From an uncultured Clostridium sp. (GTDB lineage Bacteria > Bacillota > Clostridia > TANB77 > CAG-508), in NCBI GenBank assembly GCA_900552655.1, contig USAE01000031.1, positions 1 to 18,485 on the forward strand: DNA of 18,485 nt. The letters run 5' to 3'. The notes beneath the pieces were generated by a model. The model was not told where the DNA came from, searched no databases, and saw nothing but the letters and a program-made list of their open reading frames with translations. Each line of letters opens with the position of its first letter. The stretch's first letter is position 1. Both the position numbers and the translations under genes were made by a program. Of the stretch, positions 13,312 through 18,485 are shown piece after piece.

Positions 13312-13413
13312 CAACTAGCAAAAGAAATATAATAAAATGCTAGTTGATAACAAAAAAGATTTAGAAATGAGATAATAACAACTAGCAATATAAAAATATA
13401 AAATTGCTAGTTG
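13312..13413 (+). promoter_or_regulatory. Two inverted-repeat operators before an XRE gene
   Basis: CAACTAGCA (13312-13320) pairs with TGCTAGTTG (13338-13346), and CAACTAGCAAT (13379-13389) with ATTGCTAGTTG (13403-13413). The last arm runs directly into the GGAGG ribosome binding site of the XRE gene, so an RNA hairpin could also hinder translation. All four half-sites share CTAGCA/TGCTAG. The TTGCTA core is shared with the operator block at 10609-10751. Confidence 0.72.
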
Positions 13414-13424
13414 GAGGTATTATA

Positions 13425-13811
13425 ATGAGTAGAGTAGATAGATATGAATATAAAGACTGGAAAGGTTTTGGAGTAAGGACAATGCAGTATCGAAAGGAAA
13501 TAGGACTATCAAAGGAGAAATTTTCAGAGATGATAAATCGTTCAGAAAATTTTGTATCAGACTTGGAAAAAGGAAGAACAAGTGCAAGCGTTCATACAGT
13601 GCATCAGATTGCAAAAGCTTTAAAGGTAACAACAGATAGTTTATTATATGGTGAAACTATGAAAGATAGTAAAAATTATTCTAATAAAGAAATACTAGAA
13701 AACATTATCAATAGATGTGATGATGAAGAATTGGAAATAATAAAAGACATTATTGTATCAACATTTCCTAATTTAGATAAAATTAAAAATAAAAGAAAAA
13801 CAACAAATTAG
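13425..13811 (+). CDS. XRE-family HTH transcriptional regulator
   Basis: I use the ATG at 13425, 8 bases after GGAGG; the open frame extends further left only through the operator. The 128-aa product has the Cro/C1 helix-turn-helix at residues 10-65: VRTMQYRKEIGLSKEKFSEM, then INRSENFVSDLEKGRTSAS with the recognition helix, then VHQIAKALKVTTDSLLYGE. An acidic helical C-terminal region follows (ILENIINRCDDEELEIIKDII) and a basic tail. The arrangement is that of SinR/Tn-type XRE regulators. Two pairs of inverted repeats upstream are likely operators for autoregulation. It may be co-transcribed with the helical gene that starts 38 bases downstream. Confidence 0.86.
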   Translation: MSRVDRYEYKDWKGFGVRTMQYRKEIGLSKEKFSEMINRSENFVSDLEKGRTSASVHTVHQIAKALKVTTDSLLYGETMKDSKNYSNKEILENIINRCDDEELEIIKDIIVSTFPNLDKIKNKRKTTN

Positions 13812-13849
13812 TTATCTTTCTAGTTATAAATTGAAAGGGAGAGAATTTA

Positions 13850-14311
13850 ATGAAAGATGAAATTGAAAAAGTAAAAAATAGAGCTGATAAAATGATAGAA
13901 AATAAAAAAATTGTTACACTAATTAATGAATCTGAATTAATAACAAAAATAAATGATATTGCTAATAATGTAAATGAAACTAATTACTATATCTATGATA
14001 AAACTTTAGATGCAATAGAAAAATATTTAATAGAAAAAGAAAAATTAGAAACTCAAAAAGAAGATATGACATTTTTAAGAAATTTAGCAAAGGAATTGAG
14101 AGAACAACAAGTTAGAATTACTGATCCAAGTAATCCACCTTTATTTCTTATTTCTACAGAATTAGGTAATGATATTTATTTTTTAACGCGAAAAGCTTTA
14201 GAAGATTATAGTAAATTCAATATAAAGGATAATAAAAAAGTTGTAGAGATACCAAGCAATAGAAGTGTAGAATTATCAAGATTATTAGATATAATAAAAA
14301 GAAACTTTTAA
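13850..14311 (+). CDS. Helical protein of unknown function
   Basis: This 153-aa protein starts at an ATG with AAAGGGAGAG upstream and follows an XRE gene. It is predicted from composition to be mainly helical: residues 1-75 are rich in K, E, I and N with heptad-like spacing (EIEKVKNRADKMIENKKI, LDAIEKYLIEKEKLETQKED), which could form a coiled coil. A central part, RITDPSNPPLFLISTELGND (96-115), looks like a loop and strand, followed by a C-terminal helix. No catalytic motif, signal peptide or membrane segment is seen. It shares a transcription unit with the XRE gene and ends before a very strong terminator, so it may be its partner or target. Family not recognised. Confidence 0.65.
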   Translation: MKDEIEKVKNRADKMIENKKIVTLINESELITKINDIANNVNETNYYIYDKTLDAIEKYLIEKEKLETQKEDMTFLRNLAKELREQQVRITDPSNPPLFLISTELGNDIYFLTRKALEDYSKFNIKDNKKVVEIPSNRSVELSRLLDIIKRNF

Positions 14312-14339
14312 TATAAAACAAAAAATTTAAAGTATAAAA

Positions 14340-14382
14340 AATTCCCATAAGAAGGGTTAGACTTTCTTATGGGAATTTTTTT
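14340..14382 (+). terminator. Strong rho-independent terminator
   Basis: A perfect 14-bp stem (14340-14353 with 14364-14377) with a 10-base loop is followed by five T residues. It ends the XRE/helical-protein operon. Its T-run leads directly into the 20-bp tandem repeats. Confidence 0.9.
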
Positions 14383-14420
14383 ATCTTTTTTTGTACCCAT
14401 TTATCTTTTTTTGTACCCTT
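14381..14420. repeat. Two 20-bp tandem repeats
   Basis: Two head-to-tail 20-bp units (14381-14400 and 14401-14420) differ at one base. Each reads TTATCTTTTTTTGTACCC plus AT or TT. This is the left end of a 420-base stretch without a gene (14312-14731). Tandem units like this can be binding sites for a replication, transfer or recombination protein. No such function can be assigned from sequence. Confidence 0.8.
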
Positions 14421-14449
14421 TTTGAAGAATGGCAAGAAAAATAAGGTAT

Positions 14450-14550
14450 ATTGTCCGTAGTTAGAGCTAAAGCTCTCTACGACAGAAAAATCAATTACAC
14501 AGAAACTCCAGAAAAGAAATTTATAAATTGATAGTTTGATAGTTTGGAGT
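14450..14550. other. Hairpin-rich block, possible transfer or recombination site
   Basis: CGTAG (14456-14460) and AGAGC (14463-14467) pair with CTACG (14477-14481) and GCTCT (14472-14476), giving a cruciform-like hairpin with a TAAA loop and a 2-base bulge. Downstream lie ACTCCA/TGGAGT (14505-14510 and 14545-14550), a 12-bp palindrome AATTTATAAATT (14518-14529), and GATAGTTT twice in tandem (14530-14545). No ORF with a start signal is present. Such clustering of inverted and direct repeats is typical of oriT or recombinase sites, but there is no relaxase gene in the window, so this is a suggestion only. Confidence 0.35.
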
Positions 14551-14600
14551 GTAAGTGTATGATTGAAAAAAAACATATCCCCTTTTTAATTAATATAAGT

Positions 14601-14648
14601 AAAAGCATTTGTATAGGAGTAATTCGCTCTGAATCAAATGCTTTTTTT
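14601..14648 (+). terminator. Rho-independent terminator
   Basis: AAAAGCATTTG (14601-14611) pairs perfectly with CAAATGCTTTT (14635-14645), followed by TTT. The 23-base loop can fold its own small hairpin. It isolates the sigma gene from the repeat block upstream. Confidence 0.72.
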
Positions 14649-14685
14649 ATACCATCAAACTGTCCAGTTAGAAATAAATCACCAC

Positions 14686-14723
14686 CTTCAATATTCGAGT
14701 TTTTTTGAATTTGAATATTGGAG
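14686..14723 (+). promoter_or_regulatory. Hairpin covering the sigma-factor ribosome binding site
   Basis: CTTCAATATTC (14686-14696) pairs over 11 bp (one G-T) with GAATATTGGAG (14713-14723). The right arm contains the GGAG of the ribosome binding site 8 bases before the ATG at 14732. A folded leader would block translation, or a dimeric regulator could bind the same repeat as DNA. Confidence 0.6.
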
Positions 14724-14731
14724 GTTTTTTT

Positions 14732-15244
14732 ATGAAAGAAAATGCAAAGTGCTTTGTAAAAATAAGTCAAGGAATTTATGAAGAAATTACATACAAAGAA
14801 TTAGAAGAAAGAAGGCAATCTATACCTTCTTATAAAAAGAAAAAGTTTATATATGTAAATAAAATGCTTTTTGAAGTTTCAGATAAAGAATATAGAGATT
14901 ATTATTCAGAAATAGAAAGAAATAGATATAGTAAAAAAGTTTTACAAAAATTAAATACAGTTTCTATTGAACAATTAAATTTTGACGAAGACATGGATGA
15001 TAAACAAGTGATTATTGATGACACAATAAATGTAGAAAATGAGGTAGAAAGAAAAAATGAAATAGAAGAGTTAAAAAAAGCATTATTAAAATTAGACAAT
15101 GATGAATATAAGATGATACGAGAATTATTTTTTAAAGAAAAAACAGTACGAGAATATGCAAAAGTATTAGGTTTACCTTATGCTACAGTTCAATATAAGA
15201 AAAAGCTAGTATTAAAAAAATTAAAAAAATTAATGAAATTTTAA
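14732..15244 (+). CDS. Sigma-70-like factor of the conjugative-element type
   Basis: I use the ATG at 14732 with GGAGG upstream; nine residues further left in the frame derive from the leader hairpin. The 170-aa protein has an N-terminal part found in sigma-like proteins of Firmicute integrative elements (a KMLFEVSDKEYRDYYSEIERNRY segment split as MLFEVS at 45-50 and YRDYYSEIERNRY at 54-66). An acidic middle follows (NFDEDMDDK), then a region 4 helix-turn-helix: LLKLDNDEYKMIRELFF, KTVREYAKVLGLPYATVQYK and a basic end KKLVLKKLKKLMKF. Region 2, which reads the -10 box, is not recognisable, so it may act more like an activator than a full sigma factor. It probably switches on genes of the island. 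Confidence 0.75.
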   Translation: MKENAKCFVKISQGIYEEITYKELEERRQSIPSYKKKKFIYVNKMLFEVSDKEYRDYYSEIERNRYSKKVLQKLNTVSIEQLNFDEDMDDKQVIIDDTINVENEVERKNEIEELKKALLKLDNDEYKMIRELFFKEKTVREYAKVLGLPYATVQYKKKLVLKKLKKLMKF

Positions 15245-15257
15245 AATTTTTTTGCAC

Positions 15258-15297
15258 AAACCCCCTTTTTTTTCCTTTATGGATTGAGGGGGTTTTT
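15258..15297 (+). terminator. Terminator after the sigma-like gene
   Basis: AAACCCCCT (15258-15266) pairs with AGGGGGTTT (15287-15295), followed by two further T residues and AAA. The stem is GC-rich for this genome. The stop of the sigma-like gene is 14 bases upstream. Confidence 0.82.
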
Positions 15298-15317
15298 AAA
15301 TACCCAATATAAGCACA

Positions 15318-15346
15318 TTGAAAATTTAATATTAATTCATTAAATA
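15318..15346 (+). promoter_or_regulatory. Possible promoter of the structured RNA
   Basis: TTGAAA (15318-15323), a 17-base spacer and TAAATA (15341-15346). The -10 box is weak, but a start near 15353 would coincide with the first stem of the structured segment. Confidence 0.4.
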
Positions 15347-15350
15347 CATT

Positions 15351-15630
15351 CCTACTATTTAGAGCTAGTTAAAAGGTAATCTCACAAATTACTTTACTTA
15401 AATATAAGTTAGCAACTTATATGGCGAGGACGAGTAGTAGGTATAATGATACACTTGTATAGTCATAGAACGAGCGTTAAAAGCGTCCCACGCATTGAGT
15501 ACAAATCTGTTAGAAGCAGGTAGGTGAAATTCCTGTGGAGCAATTTAGCTAATTGCCATTTAATGAAATTTGGAGAACAGAAATAGATAAAATATTTAAA
15601 ATGGCTATCTATTCTTAGGAGTAGATAGCC
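15351..15630 (+). ncRNA. Structured RNA candidate, family unknown
   Basis: This gene-free segment of 280 bases can form nested pairings. CCTACTA (15351-15357) pairs with TAGTAGG (15435-15441) and encloses two hairpins: 15373-15380/15388-15395, and a 9-bp stem 15402-15410/15414-15422 with loop AGC. CTGTT (15507-15511) pairs with AACAG (15576-15580) and encloses CAGG/CCTG (15517-15520, 15532-15535) and GCAATT/AATTGC (15540-15545, 15551-15556). The 3' end is a 12-bp stem (15603-15614/15619-15630) with loop TTAG. Base composition here is less AT-rich than around it. I compared it by eye with T-box, cobalamin, tmRNA, RNase P and group I/II intron landmarks and found no fit. It lies directly upstream of a small membrane protein and MazF. 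It could also act as a single-stranded DNA structure. Confidence 0.55.
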
Positions 15631-15657
15631 TAAAATAAAAAAGGAGTAAAAATAGTT

Positions 15658-15825
15658 ATGGAGGTAATTTTCATTATTTTATCAATAATATTTGTGCTAA
15701 TTGGCATATTTACATACTTAATAATATTAGGAGCAAGTATAAATAAGTCAGATATAGAGCGAGAAATTGAAGATCAAGAACAAATGGAATATTTAATAAA
15801 CTTAAAAAAAGGAGGAAATAAATAA
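15658..15825 (+). CDS. Small membrane protein (55 aa)
   Basis: This gene has an ATG at 15658 with AAGGAG 11 bases upstream and a TAA one base before the mazF start. The product has one membrane helix, FIILSIIFVLIGIFTYLIIL (residues 4-23), then an acidic tail (SDIEREIEDQEQMEYLINLKK, residues 29-49). Proteins with one N-terminal helix followed by a charged E/Q-rich tail ending in a (M/I)EYL-type segment are common small genes in Firmicute phages and integrative elements; their role is unknown. Tight linkage to mazF suggests co-translation. Its position makes it formally possible that it is a partner of the toxin, but it does not look like a MazE antitoxin. Confidence 0.72.
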   Translation: MEVIFIILSIIFVLIGIFTYLIILGASINKSDIEREIEDQEQMEYLINLKKGGNK

Positions 15826-15826
15826 T

Positions 15827-16411
15827 ATGGTAATAAAAAGAGGAGATTTATATTATGCAGCTTTAGATGAAACTTATGTGGGAAGTGAACAAACAGGAGT
15901 TAGACCTGTAGTAATCCTACAAAATAATATTGGTAATGAGTATAGTCCTACTGTTATAATTGCACCAATTACAAGTAAAATAAACTCAAAATCAAAAATA
16001 CCTACACATGTACTTATAAAAGCAGATAAAAATAAATTAAAACATAATTCACTAATATTAACAGAACAAATAAGAGCAATTGATAAAACTAGATTAAAAT
16101 ATTATATAGGAAATATAGATGTTGATGAGATAAAAGATGTAGATAAAGCTCTTATTATTTCATTAGGAATAGATTTAGATAAGGTAAGGGAGAAAAAATT
16201 ACACAAAGAATATATAGAAGAAAAAACAGAATTTGTTACTAGAAAACAAATAGCATCATATGCTATTGTTACTAGAGAATATTTAAAGCATTCAGGCAAT
16301 TTAGAAATAACTAACAAATTATTAGAAGAATACATTTTAACTCTTATTGATTTGTATTCTCCAAAAGAAATTGAGAAACAAGCAGAGGTAATTAAAGAAA
16401 AAAATAATTAA
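15827..16411 (+). CDS. mazF: MazF/PemK-family toxin with C-terminal extension
   Basis: Residues 1-117 match the B. subtilis MazF (EndoA) ribonuclease along their whole length: VIKRGDLYYA (2-11), GSEQTGVRPVVILQNN (19-34), SPTVIIAPITSK (40-51) and SLILTEQIRAID (74-85). Arg26 and Thr49 correspond to the catalytic Arg and Thr. Such enzymes cleave mRNA at short sequences and stop growth. The protein is 194 aa, and the extra 75 residues form a charged helical region (IEEKTEFVTRKQIASYAIVTRE, NKLLEEYILTLIDLYS). Longer MazF homologues of this shape occur in mobile elements. No MazE antitoxin gene lies next to it; the upstream neighbour is a membrane protein. AAAGGAGG lies 11 bases before the ATG, within the end of the membrane-protein gene. 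The extension could block or direct the toxin. Confidence 0.88.
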   Translation: MVIKRGDLYYAALDETYVGSEQTGVRPVVILQNNIGNEYSPTVIIAPITSKINSKSKIPTHVLIKADKNKLKHNSLILTEQIRAIDKTRLKYYIGNIDVDEIKDVDKALIISLGIDLDKVREKKLHKEYIEEKTEFVTRKQIASYAIVTREYLKHSGNLEITNKLLEEYILTLIDLYSPKEIEKQAEVIKEKNN

Positions 16412-16441
16412 GAGTAATATATATCCAATAAGCTAAATCTA

Positions 16442-16476
16442 AAAAAGGGAAATATTTATTTGATATTTCTCTTTTT
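16442..16476 (+). terminator. Terminator after mazF
   Basis: A 14-bp stem (16442-16455 with 16463-16476, one G-T pair) has a 7-base loop, and its 3' arm ends in five T residues. It lies 31 bases after the mazF stop. Confidence 0.82.
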
Positions 16477-16548
16477 GTGATTATAAGTAGTCTATGTATT
16501 TGTAAATTTATAAATAAAGATAATATAAGGAAAGGAGTTTTTATAAAA

Positions 16549-16674
16549 ATGAAAGAAAACATAAAAACTGAATATGTAATAAAAGAAATCTTTAATAAAG
16601 ATGGTCAAGATATTAGAGAAATGTTAAAAAAAGCATTCAAAGAATATTGTGAAGTAATATTACAAAAAAATTAA
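16549..16674 (+). CDS. Small helical protein (41 aa) upstream of the recombinase
   Basis: The ATG at 16549 has AAAGGAG 11 bases upstream; the longer frame from 16477 has no ribosome binding site and starts in the terminator tail. The 41-aa product, beginning MKENIKTEYVIKEIF, contains the segment IFNKDGQDIREMLKKAFKEY, a turn followed by an amphipathic helix. Short proteins of this pattern (a DG turn, then a LxxLLxxxFxEY-like helix) are often encoded just before large serine recombinases in Firmicute elements. Whether it is a recombination directionality factor or a regulator is unknown. A promoter for the recombinase lies directly after the stop. Confidence 0.62.
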   Translation: MKENIKTEYVIKEIFNKDGQDIREMLKKAFKEYCEVILQKN

Positions 16675-16682
16675 TTGTACAT

Positions 16683-16711
16683 TTGTAAGTATATATATAA
16701 AATAGTATAAT
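16683..16711 (+). promoter_or_regulatory. Sigma-A-type promoter of the serine recombinase gene
   Basis: TTGTAA (16683-16688), a 17-base spacer and TATAAT (16706-16711). Transcription would start near 16718 and give a leader of about 40 bases with GGGAGGAGG before the ATG at 16758. Confidence 0.75.
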
Positions 16712-16757
16712 AATTACAGATACAGCTCAGCTTATTGTTATTACGGGAGGAGGTAAA

Positions 16758-17111
16758 ATGATAACAATAAGTAATCCAACAAAATATATAGCAGGACTAT
16801 ATGTAAGATTATCTAATGAAAAAATAGAAGAAGTAACAAATACAAATGTTATAACAAAAGATATTGATGTTGAAAGAGAGAGTGGAAGTATTACAAACCA
16901 AAAAATATTTTTAAAGAATTTCTGTAGAGATAGCGAAATAGAAGTTTATAAAATATATTCAGATGATGGATACTCTGGTGCTAATTTTGATAGACCAGGT
17001 TTTAAAGAAATGATTAAAGATATAGAAGCGGGCAAAATAAATATAGTATTAGTTAAAGATTTATCAAGATTACGGGAGGGTATCATCAAAGGTAACATAT
17101 TATACAGATGA
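16758..17111 (+). pseudogene. Large serine recombinase, N-terminal fragment
   Basis: The ATG has GGGAGGAGG upstream. The 117-residue frame holds the catalytic resolvase domain: AGLYVRLSNEK (12-22) with the nucleophile Ser19, SGSITNQKIFLKNF (42-55), IYSDDGYSGANFDRPGF (66-82) and LVKDLSRL (98-105). After Leu105 an extra base (near 17073) shifts the frame and it ends at 17111. Removing C17073 gives GRVSSKVTYYTDEYFP, the expected continuation with the GR and YYT..YFP motifs. The rest of the protein is in the next frame (see the following entry). Large serine recombinases integrate and excise elements at short att sites. As written, this copy is inactive. Confidence 0.88.
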
Positions 17112-18405
17112 ATATTTCCCTGAACATAGAGTTCGATTTGTTGCTGTTGCAGATGCGATAGATACAGGTTTACAGGAAACATCTGAAGATATGACACAAT
17201 TTAGAGCTTTTTTTAATGAATGGTTTTTAAGAGATTGCTCAAAGAAAGTAAAAAATGGAAAGAAAACAAGAGCAAAAGAAGGAAAGATAATGACTACTTA
17301 TGCAACTTATGGTTATAAAAAAGATCCAAATGATAAAAACCACTATATTATAGATGAAGAAATAGCACCAATAGTAAAAGAAATATTTAGATTAGCAAGG
17401 GAAGGAATGACTCCAACAGAAATAGCAAGAATAATGACAGAAAAAGGCAATACTGTTCCAAGTGATGTAGTAGGAAATACTCATACAAGAAATCCAAATG
17501 AAGTGAAACGAGGATGGAATAGAAATGCTATAAAAAGAATATTACAAAATATGACTTATTTAGGTTATGCGATAAATGGAAAACAAAAGAAAGTAAATTA
17601 TAAAAGTAAAAAAATTTTACTTGTACCCAAAGAAGATTGGCTTATTAGAATAGGAATGCATGAACCAATAATAGATGAAGAAACTTTTGATATTGTACAA
17701 CAGCATATCAAAACAAGAACTAGAAAAAGAACAAGAAAATATGAGTGGTTATTAAATGGTATTATAGAATGTGCAGAGTGTGGAAAAAAATTGAGTGTTA
17801 TTGCACATCATCTAAAAAGTGGTAAAATTACATTTTATTTGAAATGTAACACATATTCTACTAATACAGCATTACACTTATGTACTCCACATACAAATAA
17901 TTTAGAAAAAATTACGAAAGTGGTGTTAGACACTATAAGAGAAAGATGTAAGCAATATTTGGAAGAAACACAGTATAAAATAATAGCTAATAATTCTCAA
18001 AATAAAATTGCAAACCAAAAAGATTATACTCAGAAGGAAATAGAAATATTAGAAAAGAAACTCTCTATATTGAATAGAAAAATAGATAGTTTATATGAAG
18101 ATAAAATAAATGGAGTTCTAAACATAGAAGATTTTAAAAGAATATATTTTGAAGCAAATAATACAAAAAGTAATTTACAAAAAAGAATAGAAGATTTAAA
18201 AAATAATCATGTAAAGGAGGAAAGAGTAATGGATTTAGGTAAAATAGTTAATGATTTTATAAATATGAAAGAGATAAATAAGACTATGCTAGTACAATTA
18301 GTTGATAGAATTACTCTTTCAGAAAATAAAGAAATTACAATCTATTATAAATTTAATGTTTTAAATAATAAGACTAATGAAAAGATAAATTTAATAGCAG
18401 TTTAA
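17074..18405 (+). pseudogene. Large serine recombinase, C-terminal part in shifted frame
   Basis: From 17074 the frame continues the recombinase: FVAVADAIDTG and FRAFFNEWFLRDCSKKVK finish the catalytic domain and the long helix. The recombinase domain follows (YGYKKDPNDK, IVKEIFRLAREGMTPTEIAR, WNRNAIKRILQNMTYLGY). A zinc ribbon (CAECGKK with later CNTYS and LCTPH), a long coiled coil (KEIEILEKKLSILNRKIDS) and the C-terminal strand region (LVQLVDRITLSENK) complete it. An ATG in this frame at 17191 has no good ribosome binding site. The rejoined protein would be about 548 aa, normal for the family (450-700). The part after the lesion shows no further stops, so the break is either very recent or a sequencing error. 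The window ends 80 bases later, without a recognised attachment site. Confidence 0.87.
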
Positions 18406-18485
18406 AATATTATCTTAACGGACAATGATTACAATAATCATATTATTAATTACAAGTCTACGATTAGCCTTAAAACATGAAACAG

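Noticed and set aside
14367..14770. Overlapping minus-strand frames of 69 and 91 codons in the repeat block
   Set aside because: They cross terminators and repeats, have no ribosome binding sites and show no protein-like motifs.
15358..15376. TTTAGAGCTAG followed by TTAAAA, resembling the Cas9 repeat/tracrRNA start
   Set aside because: The match is about 11 bases only; there are no direct repeats with spacers, no cas genes and no tracr-type 3' hairpins. No CRISPR array is present in the window.
15420..15445. GGACGAGTAGTAGG, similar to the stem I region of T-box leaders
   Set aside because: There is no T-box bulge sequence with UGGN and ACCGCG, no antiterminator/terminator pair, and no tRNA-synthetase or amino acid gene downstream.
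15517..15540. GGTGAAATTCC, similar to the core of cobalamin riboswitches
   Set aside because: The GCCACTG element, the B12 box and the rest of the core are missing, and the downstream genes are not related to B12.

Overview
ORGANISM. The window is very AT-rich (roughly three quarters A+T by eye) with short intergenic gaps, strong AGGAGG-type ribosome binding sites, sigma-A-type promoters, TGA read as stop, AbrB and Spo0A-like regulators, an ISLre2 element and a large serine recombinase. This points to a low-GC Firmicute, most likely a Clostridia-type anaerobe; the species cannot be told from the sequence. LAYOUT, 1-6390. Eight tightly packed plus-strand genes form one operon that enters from the left edge and ends at a GAAA-loop terminator: radical SAM/SPASM enzyme (3' end only), MTAP/PNP-like nucleoside phosphorylase, nucleoside deoxyribosyltransferase-like protein, HprK-like P-loop protein, squalene-cyclase-like toroid protein, U32-family protein with the full peptidase U32 signature and four Fe-S-type cysteines, cytidine-deaminase-like protein, and a compact inorganic pyrophosphatase-like protein. 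The set looks like an anaerobic biosynthetic or modification pathway that handles nucleosides or nucleobases. I do not recognise the combination and rate it the best candidate for an undescribed system here. LAYOUT, 6390-9040. A small gene remnant, a convergent XRE repressor with a palindromic operator, a promoter-terminator pair that may make an sRNA of about 120 nt, and a decayed ISLre2 insertion sequence. Its transposase carries two single-base frameshifts and has a leader that can hide the start codon. A strong promoter inside an inverted repeat then drives only an 18-codon remnant. LAYOUT, 9058-14310. A six-repeat zinc-ribbon protein, two minus-strand XRE regulators with repeated operators, a tandem-AbrB gene followed by a Spo0A-like/receiver fusion, an unknown gene with a stop at codon 3, an XRE gene under paired inverted repeats, and a helical unknown. 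LAYOUT, 14310-18485. A gene-free block with 20-bp tandem repeats and hairpins, a conjugative-element-type sigma factor whose ribosome binding site lies in a hairpin, a structured RNA candidate at about 15351-15630, a small membrane protein with an orphan long-form MazF, a 41-aa protein, and a large serine recombinase split by a one-base frameshift. HOW IT FITS. The left third reads as a metabolic operon. The rest reads as a decaying mobile island dense in regulators (four XRE proteins, AbrB, Spo0A-like, sigma) with a toxin and a recombinase. All three recombinase/transposase frameshifts fall at a CGG(A/G)(A/G)G context, which could mean a shared mutational cause or a systematic sequencing error.
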